From: an uncultured Mailhella sp.
GTDB lineage: Bacteria > Desulfobacterota > Desulfovibrionia > Desulfovibrionales > Desulfovibrionaceae
NCBI GenBank assembly: GCA_910577155.1
Contig: CAJTMS010000027.1
Location: 1 to 27,293 of the forward strand
Length of the DNA stretch: 27,293 nt
Direction: 5' to 3'
How positions within the stretch are numbered: position 1 is the stretch's first letter; each line of letters begins with the position of its first letter. Position numbers and translations under genes: made by a program. Shown in pieces: positions 16,895-26,003 of the stretch. The notes below the pieces were generated by a model. That model did no database searches. It worked only from the letters and a program-made list of their open reading frames with translations, and was not told where the DNA came from.

Positions 16895-16923
16895 ATAATA
16901 ACCCGTTTTGCAAATATTGGCAA
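16895..16923 (-). promoter_or_regulatory. Candidate internal promoter for surA-rodZ
   Basis: On the minus strand, TTGCCA (16918-16923) and TATTAT (16895-16900) are separated by 17 bases, in the gap between the two chaperone genes. The start would be near 16888, about 20 bases before the TTG start codon and covering the ribosome site. Confidence 0.5.
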
Positions 16924-16934
16924 ATAAAGAATTC

Positions 16935-17993
16935 CTAATTTTTAATTTCACGCAAAACATCGTGTAATTTTGATATGTTATTTATATCATCATTGGCTTT
17001 TACATCGTCAACATCCATATGTGATACGACATTTTTAAAAGAATTTACAATATAAATATCAGAATTTTTTATGGCAGTTTCAAGCCATTCTGTAAATTTT
17101 TGCGGCAGTTTCTCCTGCAATAAGCGTTCTTCTGCCAGCAAATACAAATCCACCGCATCATCTTCTTTAAAATTTTTCCTATCTTCCAGATATAAAATAT
17201 ATGCGCTGTCATCTTCCTGAAAAATAGCAGAAAATGTATTTATGTCCATGGATACAAGAATTGATTTATACTCATCAGGTAAATTATCGCTGTCAAAAAG
17301 GGATTCATAGACTACGGCGCCTTTTTTTTCAAAATAATGGATAAAATCAATACCGGAAAAACCCTTTTCAAGAACCGCATCATGAGAAAAATTTGTATCT
17401 TTTTGGATTTCCTGCAATAATTTTTGATTTCCTATCAGCTTATAAAATTTAATTGTGGAAAACTCTTTTGGATGTTCTTTAATTTTTTCTGCAAATTGTA
17501 TTGTTTCCTCTGTTGTAATGGGTATTTCTTTGAGCAATAACGCATGGAGCGTATCATTTTCCAGCTGTGCCCGAACCTGTTTTATCCATTCCTCATAATC
17601 AATGCCATATTCTGCTAAATAATCTTCAAAGCTTTGCCCGTCAGCAAGCATTTCCCCATAGCTTTTTTTAATAATATTTTCAAAGGCAGACACATCATCG
17701 TCGCTCACTTCTGTATTTCTTTTTGTTAATTCCTGAGAAACAAGAATTTGTTTTATCCTGTTGTATAAAATTTCTGCATATTCTTTTTGCACACGTTCCA
17801 CATCGGGAGCAGGCGTATTTAAATGAACATTGCGCATATCATAGAGTTTTTCAATTTCTTCAAGACTTATCACTTCCCCGTTGACTTTTGCCAACACGCT
17901 TTCATCATTGTTTTGAAAAAGTGATAACAGACGGTCATAATTAAAAGCGAGCAAGCAAAGACAAAGCAGTATAAAAATGATATTTTTTTTCAT
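16935..17993 (-). CDS. SurA N-terminal-domain protein, membrane-anchored or secreted chaperone-like
   Basis: A 352-residue protein with an N-terminal hydrophobic segment (residues 4-18, IIFILLCLCLLAF) that is a signal peptide or signal anchor; no convincing lipobox is seen although Cys occurs in it. A SurA/PpiC-type N-terminal module follows (VLAKVNGEVISLEEIEKLYD, about 33-52, then a charged helical region to about 180). The region after about 185, where a parvulin domain would lie, lacks a recognisable GGxLG-type core, so isomerase activity is doubtful and a pure holdase role is more likely. It starts 10 bases after mfd with GAGGAA as ribosome site, and precedes a second SurA-like gene, suggesting that the two serve the same export clients. 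Function is inferred. Confidence 0.75.
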   Translation of the reverse strand: MKKNIIFILLCLCLLAFNYDRLLSLFQNNDESVLAKVNGEVISLEEIEKLYDMRNVHLNTPAPDVERVQKEYAEILYNRIKQILVSQELTKRNTEVSDDDVSAFENIIKKSYGEMLADGQSFEDYLAEYGIDYEEWIKQVRAQLENDTLHALLLKEIPITTEETIQFAEKIKEHPKEFSTIKFYKLIGNQKLLQEIQKDTNFSHDAVLEKGFSGIDFIHYFEKKGAVVYESLFDSDNLPDEYKSILVSMDINTFSAIFQEDDSAYILYLEDRKNFKEDDAVDLYLLAEERLLQEKLPQKFTEWLETAIKNSDIYIVNSFKNVVSHMDVDDVKANDDINNISKLHDVLREIKN

Positions 17994-18003
17994 ATGTTCC
18001 TCA

Positions 18004-21000
18004 TTATTTTCCTTTTAAAGAGAGAAGTAAATTTTTTGCCCTGCAAATGATTTGAGCATTTGTATCCCCTTTTTGGATAAAGTCTTTGAGTTGGATTTCC
18101 AAACCTGCAGGTGGATATAATTTAGCAACGTTACTGTATTTTTGAATAAATTTCAGCAGCATGTCAACATCAACTTTTTTCTGCCCGTCCATAAAACTGA
18201 CTTTCACCCGTTCAGCGGAAATATCAGCTTTATACACCCCAATATTTTTCATTTCAAATTTAAAATCAAGCACTTCTATAAAGGTGACAAGTTCTGACGG
18301 CAGCTGTCCATACCTGTCGCGAAGTTCCATTTCAATAGTATTTCTTTGCTCATTATCAAAGGCGCAGGAGAGCATTTTATAATATTTTAACCGCTCTTTT
18401 CCGTCCTCAATATAGGATTCCGGGATATAGGCAGGAAGTCCGAGATTTATTTCAATATCCTGACTGCGAAGCGCCTCTCCCTCGCCTTTTGCCTTGGCAA
18501 CTGCTTCTTCCAACATTTCCAAATACATGTCAAGACCAACCCGTGCCATATGCCCCGACTGCGCTTCCCCTAAAATATTGCCGGCTCCCCGCAGACGCAA
18601 ATCTTCCATGGCAACTTGAAAACCGGCGCCAAGATAATCCATTTCCAAAATAATTCGCATCCGTTCCTCGGCAATATCCGTCATGTGGGTGAGGTCATTG
18701 ACAACAAAATACGCATATGCCTGTCTGTCAGAACGCCCAACCCGTCCGCGGAGCTGGTATAACTGCCCCAAGCCAAAGAGCTGTGCCTGATCGACAATCA
18801 GCGTATTTGCCCGCGGAAAATCAAGCCCTGACTCGACAATGGACGTACAGACAAGGACGTCTATTTCCCCATGCCAAAACTTGTGCATGGTTGTTTCCAG
18901 TTCCTTTTCACTCATTTGTCCATGCGCCATGGCAACCCGTGCGTTCGGCACCAGTTCCTGCACATAGGAAACAACTTTTTCAAGTCCGTTTACACGGTTA
19001 TAAACCCAAAAAACCTGTCCTTCCCGCTCCAGTTCCCGTTCTACAACCTGACGCAGGACATTTTTATTTTTATCAATCAAGTGTGTTGCTACAGGTTTTC
19101 GTTCAAGCGGTGCTGTTTCAATAACCGATAATTCACGGATACCGGACATGGAAAGCTGCAATGTCCGCGGAATAGGCGTTGCCGTCAAGGTCAGGGCGTC
19201 CACATTCTTTTTCATTTGTTTCAGCCGTTCTTTATGGCGTACCCCAAAACGCTGTTCTTCATCCAAAATCAACAAGCCTAAATTGGGCAGCTGCACATCT
19301 TTTGATAAAAGCCTGTGCGTTCCAATGAGAATATCCATTTGTCCTTTTGCCGCCATATTGAGTACTTCTGTTTGTTTTGATTTTGGCACAAAACGGCTGA
19401 GCAAACCCACATTAATCGGAAAACCTGCCAAACGGGATCGGAAGGTTTGATAATGCTGTTCCGCAAGCACTGTCGTGGGGCAAAGCAGCGCAACCTGTCT
19501 GCCGTCACAGGCCGCCCGAAAAGCTGCCCGCAAAGCAACTTCTGTTTTGCCAAAGCCCACATCACCGCAGACAAGCCTGTCCATGGGCTCCGGCTTTTCC
19601 ATATCAGCAAGCACTTCCTGTATTGCCTTTGCCTGATCCGGGGTTTCTTCAAAACCGAATGTCGCTTCGAATTCTCGGTATAATTCCCCCACAGGGCTGT
19701 AGCTGAAGCCCTTTGCCACCTTGCGCCATGCATACATTTCCACTAAGTCCTGTGCAATTTTTTCAATGGCTTTCTTGGCTTTATCCTTACTTGCCGTCCA
19801 TGCCTGACTGCCCAGTCTGTCTAAAACAGGGCTTATGCCTTCTGTTGCTTTAAAGCGCTGGATAATGGACAATCTGTCCACTGGCATATACAGTTTTGCG
19901 TTATCGGCATATTCAAGGAGCAGATAATCGTTTTCAACACCCCCTACCGTCATACGGTGCAAACCGCCGAAACGCCCGATGCCGTAGTCCCTATGAACAA
20001 GCAAATCCCCTGCCAAAAGTTCATTGTAGGAATCCAGACCTTTAAAAGCCTGACTTGCCTGCCGTTTTCCCTGATTTGTTTTCGGCTGGAGCAATTCTTC
20101 GGGAATGACAAGGAGATGTTCCCATGCAAGTTCTGCCCCGTAATGAATATTGGCAATAAGCGCAAAAATCCCCTTGCTTCTGACATCATACCGTAAATGG
20201 GGATAAATGCCGTCTTGTTCAATCAATTTTAAAAACTTTTGCCGTCCCCGTTCTGAGGAAAAGGTTAAAATAATCTGCTCTTTTTCTTTGGCATAGTTTC
20301 GCAGTCCTGCCACAAGCTGCTGCCATGGACGCTCAAAAACTTCTTTTCCCTGAAAAAGCTCTTCAAAATTAAAAAATATTTTTTCAGACAGATCCAGACC
20401 CTGCGTTTCAATCCCTATACGGAGGGGCTCGATATAACAATGATTTTGCTTTGCAAGCATGGAAAAAATATCACCGGTATTTCGCAGGGATAAATAATCA
20501 GCCTGATCAAAACCTGCATCGAGCCTGTCCTCTTCCAAAGCATCCTGCCAATTGCTTTCCGCTTCTTCCAAACATTCTTTCAAATCAGCTTTGCTTGGCA
20601 AAAACCATTGGCAATTTTCCGGAAGCCAGTCTTCAATATTTGTGGCATGCTCATAAATATTTCCGGGCAATAAACGCATGTCACCCTGCTCCACAGCCCG
20701 CATTATGCTTGCCTGCCGCAATTCCGAAAGCCTGCCTTGCTGAAACAAATTGGCAAGGCGTTTACGGATTTTAGCACGTGCATTTTCATCCTGAAGAGCA
20801 GCGAGAACAGGAAGTATGCAAATTTCCTGCGTTACCCCGACAGAGCGCTGTGTAGAGGGGTCAAAAAAACGCATTTCATCAATGGTATCCCCAAAAAAAT
20901 CAAGACGAATCGGCTTCTCATAGCCCGCCGGAAAAATATCCACAATATCACCGCGCCGTGCCACGTCCCCTGCTCGGGAAACCATGGACTCCCGCTGATA

Positions 21001-21492
21001 GCCCCAGTCCACAAGCTGTTCCATTAAAAGTTCGGGCGCCATATCATCATGGACTTTTAAAAACAGCTCATGTCTGTCAAAAAATTCTTTTTCAGGCAGA
21101 TAAGGAATGAGCATATCCGCCGTCATAATCAGTGCTTTTGCAGTTCCCTGCCCCATGGCATAAAGTGCTGATAAACGGTCAGCCCAGCCTTCACGATTCA
21201 GAGAACGGCGATTAAAAGGATTTATTGACACAAAGGGTGTTTCAAAAAATAAGGGAATATTTTTTTCCTGTACGCTGCCTTTTTCTTTGCCCACAGAAAT
21301 TTTTGCAATAAATAAGGAAAGAAAGGATTTCAGTGTGGCTAACTCATCCCTGTTTTTTACCACTGCCACTGTATATTTATTTTCAGAAACAGCCTCTGCC
21401 ATGAGTTTTGCAAGGCTTGCAAAACCGCTTCGATATATATGCTGTTCTTTTTTTTCAATTATGCTTTGCAGTATTTCAGCTGACCTGTTCAT
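18004..21492 (-). CDS. mfd: Transcription-repair coupling factor
   Basis: DNA translocase that removes stalled RNA polymerase and recruits UvrA to the lesion. The 1162 residues match full-length Mfd. A UvrB-homology region (RRGDIVDIFPAG near 184) comes first. The CarD-like polymerase-interaction domain (GDLLVHRDYGIGRFGG) begins near 490. The SF2 helicase core has Walker A GDVGFGKTE near 641 and DEEQ near 744, then the translocation motif region (FWVYNRVN) and SGLDFPRANTLIVD, QLRGRVGR. A C-terminal TRCF domain follows (EINLGLPAYIPESYI). GGAG lies 6 bases before the ATG. It heads an operon with envelope genes, an arrangement I recall from deltaproteobacteria. Confidence 0.97.
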   Translation of the reverse strand: MNRSAEILQSIIEKKEQHIYRSGFASLAKLMAEAVSENKYTVAVVKNRDELATLKSFLSLFIAKISVGKEKGSVQEKNIPLFFETPFVSINPFNRRSLNREGWADRLSALYAMGQGTAKALIMTADMLIPYLPEKEFFDRHELFLKVHDDMAPELLMEQLVDWGYQRESMVSRAGDVARRGDIVDIFPAGYEKPIRLDFFGDTIDEMRFFDPSTQRSVGVTQEICILPVLAALQDENARAKIRKRLANLFQQGRLSELRQASIMRAVEQGDMRLLPGNIYEHATNIEDWLPENCQWFLPSKADLKECLEEAESNWQDALEEDRLDAGFDQADYLSLRNTGDIFSMLAKQNHCYIEPLRIGIETQGLDLSEKIFFNFEELFQGKEVFERPWQQLVAGLRNYAKEKEQIILTFSSERGRQKFLKLIEQDGIYPHLRYDVRSKGIFALIANIHYGAELAWEHLLVIPEELLQPKTNQGKRQASQAFKGLDSYNELLAGDLLVHRDYGIGRFGGLHRMTVGGVENDYLLLEYADNAKLYMPVDRLSIIQRFKATEGISPVLDRLGSQAWTASKDKAKKAIEKIAQDLVEMYAWRKVAKGFSYSPVGELYREFEATFGFEETPDQAKAIQEVLADMEKPEPMDRLVCGDVGFGKTEVALRAAFRAACDGRQVALLCPTTVLAEQHYQTFRSRLAGFPINVGLLSRFVPKSKQTEVLNMAAKGQMDILIGTHRLLSKDVQLPNLGLLILDEEQRFGVRHKERLKQMKKNVDALTLTATPIPRTLQLSMSGIRELSVIETAPLERKPVATHLIDKNKNVLRQVVERELEREGQVFWVYNRVNGLEKVVSYVQELVPNARVAMAHGQMSEKELETTMHKFWHGEIDVLVCTSIVESGLDFPRANTLIVDQAQLFGLGQLYQLRGRVGRSDRQAYAYFVVNDLTHMTDIAEERMRIILEMDYLGAGFQVAMEDLRLRGAGNILGEAQSGHMARVGLDMYLEMLEEAVAKAKGEGEALRSQDIEINLGLPAYIPESYIEDGKERLKYYKMLSCAFDNEQRNTIEMELRDRYGQLPSELVTFIEVLDFKFEMKNIGVYKADISAERVKVSFMDGQKKVDVDMLLKFIQKYSNVAKLYPPAGLEIQLKDFIQKGDTNAQIICRAKNLLLSLKGK

Positions 21493-21511
21493 TCCATGCT
21501 CCAGAGAAAAA

Positions 21512-21540
21512 CATATAGCAATAAGTTCTTATAATTTCAA
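21512..21540 (-). promoter_or_regulatory. Candidate promoter of mfd
   Basis: On the minus strand, TTGAAA (21535-21540) and TATATG (21512-21517) are separated by 17 bases, with a start near 21505 and the mfd ATG at 21492. The -10 is imperfect. Confidence 0.4.
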
Positions 21541-21656
21541 GCAATTTCCAAAGCATTTTTTTGATTTTTTTGTTCTTGGCAATCAGGAAAATTTATTTAC
21601 AAAAAAACAAAAATATGTTAAAAAAAAAAAAGGATTTTATAAAAAGGATAGTAGCT

Positions 21657-22742
21657 ATGCTAGAAACACCATTACATGACTGGCATATTGCCCATAAAGC
21701 AAAAATGGCTCCATTTGCGGGCTGGGATATGCCTATTCAATATGAAGAAGGAATTTTGGCAGAACATGCACACACGAGAAGCTGCGCATCAGTCTTTGAT
21801 ATTTGCCACATGGCACAATTTATGGTCAAAGGCGATACTGTCACCGAACTTTTAAAAAAGGCTGTCAGCCATAACCTTGATACCTTGGCTGTCGGCAAAT
21901 GCCGTTATGGTTTTTTGCTTACCGATGAGGGCACCGTTATTGATGATTTAATTGTCTATCATCTTGCAGAACATCATTATTTCCTTGTTGTTAACGCAGG
22001 CTGTGCGGAGAAGGATTTTGATACCCTTGTCAAGCGCCTAGGCAAAGATAATATTGAAAATATTTCGCCAAAATCAGGAAAAATTGACCTGCAGGGACCA
22101 AAATCATTGGAAGTATTGGAAGCTGTTACAAAACAAAATTTCCACGATCTCAAATATTTTTCCTTCACCCACATTGAATATAAAGGCTTCACAATCCTTG
22201 TGAGCCGTACGGGCTACACCGGTGAACTGGGCTATGAATTATACTGCCCAAAAGAAGCCGTCCTCACCCTTTGGGAAGATTTGCTTGCCCATGAGCTTGT
22301 CAAACCAGCCGGGCTCGGTGCGAGAGATACGCTGCGCCTTGAATGCGGACTTGCCCTTTACGGACATGAACTCAATGAAGAGCACACTGTTGCGGAATCA
22401 AACCTTGCAGGCATGCTCACATCAGAAGCTGACTATATTGGCAAAGCCCCTGCTAAAGAAATCAAGCATGATCTTCTGGTTCCTTTAAAATTAGAAGGAC
22501 GCCGTACCGTCCGCAATGGCGATTTCGTCATAAAAGAAGCAGGCAGCAGCGAAATTATCGGCACTGTAGCCAGCGGCTCTTTTGCTCCGTCTTTGGGCTA
22601 TGCCATTGCTTTTGCCTTTGTCAAAAAAGAATTTGCAGGACAGGAAACTTTTGTTCTCAAATCAGGCAGAAATGAATTAACCGCACAAAAAACAACTGCT
22701 CCTTTCTTTACCGAAGGAACAGCAAGAATAAAACTTTCATAA
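21657..22742 (+). CDS. gcvT: Glycine cleavage system T protein (aminomethyltransferase)
   Basis: Transfers the methylene group from the aminomethyl-lipoyl arm of GcvH to tetrahydrofolate and releases ammonia. The preferred start is the ATG at 21657, 8 bases after AAAAAGGA, giving 361 residues that begin MLETPLHDWHIAHKAKM as the family does. In-frame ATGs at 21561 and 21615 lack a ribosome site. Family motifs include FAGWDMPIQY, the folate-site region GTVIDDLIVY, SRTGYTGELGYE and GLGARDTLRLECGL. It heads gcvT-H-PA-PB and stops 18 bases before gcvH. I see no glycine riboswitch and only weak promoter matches in the 164 bases upstream, which contain a run of 12 A. Confidence 0.96.
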   Translation: MLETPLHDWHIAHKAKMAPFAGWDMPIQYEEGILAEHAHTRSCASVFDICHMAQFMVKGDTVTELLKKAVSHNLDTLAVGKCRYGFLLTDEGTVIDDLIVYHLAEHHYFLVVNAGCAEKDFDTLVKRLGKDNIENISPKSGKIDLQGPKSLEVLEAVTKQNFHDLKYFSFTHIEYKGFTILVSRTGYTGELGYELYCPKEAVLTLWEDLLAHELVKPAGLGARDTLRLECGLALYGHELNEEHTVAESNLAGMLTSEADYIGKAPAKEIKHDLLVPLKLEGRRTVRNGDFVIKEAGSSEIIGTVASGSFAPSLGYAIAFAFVKKEFAGQETFVLKSGRNELTAQKTTAPFFTEGTARIKLS

Positions 22743-22760
22743 CAAAAGGGGAAATGAATA

Positions 22761-23135
22761 ATGAATAATCCGGAAAATCTTTTATATGCAGAAAGCCACG
22801 AATGGTTAAAAGTTGAAGGAAAAGAAGGTGTTATCGGTATCACTGATTTTGCACAAGATTCCCTTGGCGACATTACTTTTTTAGACCTTCCGCAAGTTGG
22901 CGACAGCTTCACCAAAGGTCAGGAAATGGGAACTGTTGAATCCGTAAAAGCTGCCAGTGATATTTATATGCCTTGTGACTGCAAAGTTACTGCCGTCAAT
23001 GACAATGCCATAAACAACCCTGAAATTGTCAACAAAGATCCTTACGGCGAAGGCTGGCTCATTCGTGTTGAAATCACCGGCTCTGCTGACGGGCTTTTGA
23101 ATGCAAAAGATTATGCAGGTAAATGTGTACACTAA
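22761..23135 (+). CDS. gcvH: Glycine cleavage system H protein (lipoyl carrier)
   Basis: Carries the aminomethyl group between the P, T and L proteins on a lipoyl arm. The 124 residues have the expected length, with lipoyl-lysine Lys63 in TVESVKAASD and the family segments HEWLKVEG, GITDFAQDSLGDI and NPYGEGW-like DPYGEGW. AAAGGGGAAATGA precedes the start. A terminator-like hairpin follows 18 bases after the stop, so some transcripts may end here and leave an excess of T and H mRNA. Confidence 0.97.
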   Translation: MNNPENLLYAESHEWLKVEGKEGVIGITDFAQDSLGDITFLDLPQVGDSFTKGQEMGTVESVKAASDIYMPCDCKVTAVNDNAINNPEIVNKDPYGEGWLIRVEITGSADGLLNAKDYAGKCVH

Positions 23136-23153
23136 TATAAAAACTTTTTTCCC

Positions 23154-23181
23154 AAAAACTTCTCCTTTTTGAGAAGTTTTT
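23154..23181 (+). terminator. Terminator-like hairpin inside the gcv operon
   Basis: AAAAACTTCTC (23154-23164) pairs perfectly with GAGAAGTTTTT (23171-23181) around a 6-base loop, and the T run continues to 23182. It lies between gcvH and gcvPA in a 96-base gap. It could stop part of the transcription or protect the 3' end of a gcvTH transcript. Confidence 0.75.
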
Positions 23182-23231
23182 TCATAAAAATTTTTTATAC
23201 GAAGTTTTTTAATTCCAAAAAAGGATAGCTT

Positions 23232-24563
23232 ATGCCTTATATTCCTCATACCCCCGAAGAACTGCAGGAAATGCTCAGCGTCATTGGCGTATCAAGCCTT
23301 GAGGATTTATTTGCAGACATTCAAAATGACATGCGTCCAAAATCCTTCAACCTTCCGGAAGGAAAAAGTGAATCGGAACTCACTGCCTATTTTGAAAACA
23401 TGGCAGGCAAAAACAAAACTGATTTTATCAATTTCCTTGGTGCAGGATATTATGACCATTATATCCCCAAAGCTGTGGACGCTCTTTCCCAGCGCGGTGA
23501 ATTTTTAACATCCTATACGCCCTATCAGCCGGAAGTCAGTCAGGGAACCCTGCAGTCTATTTTTGAATACCAGACTGCAGCTTGCCGTTTGCTGGATATG
23601 GATTGTGCCAATGCTTCTTTATTCGATGTCGGAAACGCCCTTTTTGAAGCAGGTATGATGTCAGTCCGTCATACCCGCAAACATACATGGATTGTGGACG
23701 AAGCCATTAACCCTATCTGGCGGAAAATGCTTGCCACCTACAGCGCAAACCAGAATGTACGGCTTGTGATTATTCCTCACAAAAACGGTATTTCTGATAA
23801 AAGCGCCCTGATAAATGCTATTGATGACAATACTGCGGCTATTATGGTGCAAAATCCAAACTTTTTTGGCGCTATTGACGATTATACGGAAGTTTTTGCC
23901 AAAGCCAAAGAACATAAAGCCCTCAGCGTTATTTCCGTTTACCCTGTTATGCAGGCAGTTCTCAAAACTCCCGGTGAAATGGGCGCCGACATTGCTGTTG
24001 CAGAAGGACAAAGCCTTGGTCTGCCTCTTTCCTTTGGCGGTCCTTACCTTGGCATGATGGCCTGCAAAAAAGAATTAGTCCGTCAAATGCCCGGTCGTAT
24101 TGTGGGTAAAACCAATGACCTTAATGGAAAAGAAGGTTTTGTTCTCACCCTGCAGGCTCGTGAACAGCATATCCGCCGCGCAAAAGCAACATCCAATATT
24201 TGTTCCAACCAAGGCTTATGTGCTCTGAGAAGCATTATTCACATGGCGCTTTTAGGACCGGAAGGATTAAAAAGAACAGCTGAAACCTCCATGTATTTAG
24301 CCCGTGTTTTAGCAGATAAAGTAACAAAGCTTCCCCATGTCAGCCTGTTAAATGCTGCTCCTTACGGCAATGAGTTTGCGGTTCAGCTCCCCAAAAATGC
24401 AGATGAAATTGCAGGTAAAATGGCAGAACTGGGCTTCTTATGCGGTTTTCCCGCCGGACAATATTATCAAGGCATGGAAAATGTACTGCTTCTCGCCTGT
24501 ACGGAAAAAAATACCGAAGAACAAATTGATAAGCTTGTGAACGCTCTTGGAGGTCTTTTATGA
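23232..24563 (+). CDS. gcvPA: Glycine decarboxylase P-protein subunit 1 (alpha)
   Basis: The non-PLP half of the split P-protein, which decarboxylates glycine and loads the aminomethyl group on GcvH. The 443 residues match GcvPA: YIPHTPEELQEMLSVIG at the N-terminus, FLGAGYYDHYIPKAVD, YTPYQPEVSQGTLQ, QNPNFFGAIDD, SFGGPYLG, and REQHIRRAKATSNIC near the C-terminal part. Where the family usually reads YDG(A/G)(S/T)AL, this protein reads FDVGNAL, an unusual but probably tolerated change. AAAAAAGGATAGCTT precedes the ATG. The stop overlaps the gcvPB start as ATGA, so the two subunits are translationally coupled, as expected for a heterotetramer. Confidence 0.96.
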   Translation: MPYIPHTPEELQEMLSVIGVSSLEDLFADIQNDMRPKSFNLPEGKSESELTAYFENMAGKNKTDFINFLGAGYYDHYIPKAVDALSQRGEFLTSYTPYQPEVSQGTLQSIFEYQTAACRLLDMDCANASLFDVGNALFEAGMMSVRHTRKHTWIVDEAINPIWRKMLATYSANQNVRLVIIPHKNGISDKSALINAIDDNTAAIMVQNPNFFGAIDDYTEVFAKAKEHKALSVISVYPVMQAVLKTPGEMGADIAVAEGQSLGLPLSFGGPYLGMMACKKELVRQMPGRIVGKTNDLNGKEGFVLTLQAREQHIRRAKATSNICSNQGLCALRSIIHMALLGPEGLKRTAETSMYLARVLADKVTKLPHVSLLNAAPYGNEFAVQLPKNADEIAGKMAELGFLCGFPAGQYYQGMENVLLLACTEKNTEEQIDKLVNALGGLL

Positions 24564-25996
24564 GAACACTGTTTGATAAATCCGTAAAAGGTCGTATGGC
24601 AGTTGTTCCTGCTCTGCCGAAAAAACATGCCGAAGATATGCTTCCTCACAATTTGCTCCGTGTAAAACCGGCAAAATTGCCTGAACTTTCTGAACTTGAT
24701 GTTGTTCGCCACTTTACCCAAAATTCCCATAAAAACTTCTCTGTTGACGGCAATTTCTATCCTCTTGGTTCCTGCACCATGAAATATAACGCAAAAGTTA
24801 TTGAACATATTGCAAGCCTCGCAGGTTTCAGCAAACTGCACCCGCTCACTGCCCAATTAAAACACGGTGAACAATACACCCAAGGTGCGTTGCAGGCTGT
24901 GTATGAAATTGAACAATATCTTTGTGAAATCAACGGCATGAAAGCCTTTACCATGCAGCCCATGTCAGGCGCCAATGGTGAATTTACGGGGGTTATGCTG
25001 ATTGCTGCCTACCACAAAGATAAGGGCAATAAAAAAACAAAAATTGTTGTACCGGACTCTGCCCACGGCACAAACCCCGCTTCTGCTATGATGGCAGGCT
25101 ATGAAATTGTCAATATAGCTTCCAAAGACGGTATGATTGACCCGGACGCCCTTGAAGAAGCCCTTACTGACGAAGTAGCAGCGCTTATGATGACCTGTCC
25201 CAACACCTTGGGGCTTTTTGAAAGACATTTACCAAAAATTGTTGAAAAATTACGCAAAATTGACGCTCTGCTCTATTATGACGGGGCAAACCTCAACGCT
25301 ATTATGGGTAAAATGCGCGTAGGCGATGTGGGCTTTGACGTTGTGCACTTGAATTTGCATAAAACCATGGGAACTCCCCATGGCGGCGGCGGTCCCGGTT
25401 CCGGTGCTGTTGGCGTCAGTGCCCGTCTGGAACCCTATTTGCCTGTTGGTCGCGTTGTCAAAAAGAGTGACGGAACATATAAACTTGATTTTGATTATCC
25501 AAAATCCATTGGCTATATCGCTCCGTTTTTAGGCAACTTTTCCGTTTACGTCAAAGCGCTTGCCTATATCATGCGCCTTGGAAAAGCGGGTATTCCCCGT
25601 GCTGCCGAATATGCTGTGCTCAATGCCAACTATTTACGCAAGAAAATGGATAGCTTCCTGCATGTTCCCTTTGACCGTATCTGCATGCATGAATTTGTTT
25701 CTTCTCCTCCGGAAGGCATGCATGCCCTTGACCTTGCAAAGGCACTGCTTGAACATGGTATCCATGCACCAACCATTTATTTCCCGCTCATTGTGCATGA
25801 ATGTTTGATGTTTGAACCAACAGAAACGGAAAACAAAGAAACACTGGATGAACTTGTTGCCCTGATGAAAGAATTTGTGGAAAAAGGTCTGCAAGATCCG
25901 AACTATCTGCAGCAAATGCCGCTCACAACACCGCTTCGCCGTCTTGATGAAACTTTTGCTGCACGGAATATGATTTTAAAACAAGAAGAAGAATAA
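24560..25996 (+). CDS. gcvPB: Glycine decarboxylase P-protein subunit 2 (beta, PLP-binding)
   Basis: PLP-bearing half of the split glycine decarboxylase. The 478 residues carry the PLP lysine Lys268 in LNLHKTMGTPHGGGGPG, with DSAHGTNPASA, TCPNTLGLFE and YYDGANLNA around the cofactor site. GSCTMKYN near residue 73 is the typical N-terminal motif. It is the last gcv gene; no lipoamide dehydrogenase (L-protein) follows, so that subunit must come from elsewhere. A strong terminator begins 8 bases after the stop. In anaerobes this system can run in either direction, degrading glycine or making it from one-carbon units; the sequence does not say which. Confidence 0.97.
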   Translation: MRTLFDKSVKGRMAVVPALPKKHAEDMLPHNLLRVKPAKLPELSELDVVRHFTQNSHKNFSVDGNFYPLGSCTMKYNAKVIEHIASLAGFSKLHPLTAQLKHGEQYTQGALQAVYEIEQYLCEINGMKAFTMQPMSGANGEFTGVMLIAAYHKDKGNKKTKIVVPDSAHGTNPASAMMAGYEIVNIASKDGMIDPDALEEALTDEVAALMMTCPNTLGLFERHLPKIVEKLRKIDALLYYDGANLNAIMGKMRVGDVGFDVVHLNLHKTMGTPHGGGGPGSGAVGVSARLEPYLPVGRVVKKSDGTYKLDFDYPKSIGYIAPFLGNFSVYVKALAYIMRLGKAGIPRAAEYAVLNANYLRKKMDSFLHVPFDRICMHEFVSSPPEGMHALDLAKALLEHGIHAPTIYFPLIVHECLMFEPTETENKETLDELVALMKEFVEKGLQDPNYLQQMPLTTPLRRLDETFAARNMILKQEEE

Positions 25997-26003
25997 AAAC
26001 TAC

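Noticed and set aside
16938..17993. Lipoprotein signal in the first SurA-like protein, suggested by Cys residues in its hydrophobic N-terminus
   Set aside because: The residues around the Cys do not fit a standard lipobox (no small residues at -1 and -3), so a plain signal peptide or anchor is preferred.
21493..21656. Possible glycine riboswitch before gcvT
   Set aside because: The leader is AT-rich and lacks the conserved G-rich aptamer segments expected of glycine riboswitches.
21561..21656. In-frame upstream starts for gcvT at 21561 and 21615
   Set aside because: Neither has a ribosome site, and the extension has no family counterpart; the ATG at 21657 has AAAAAGGA at good spacing and the normal N-terminus.
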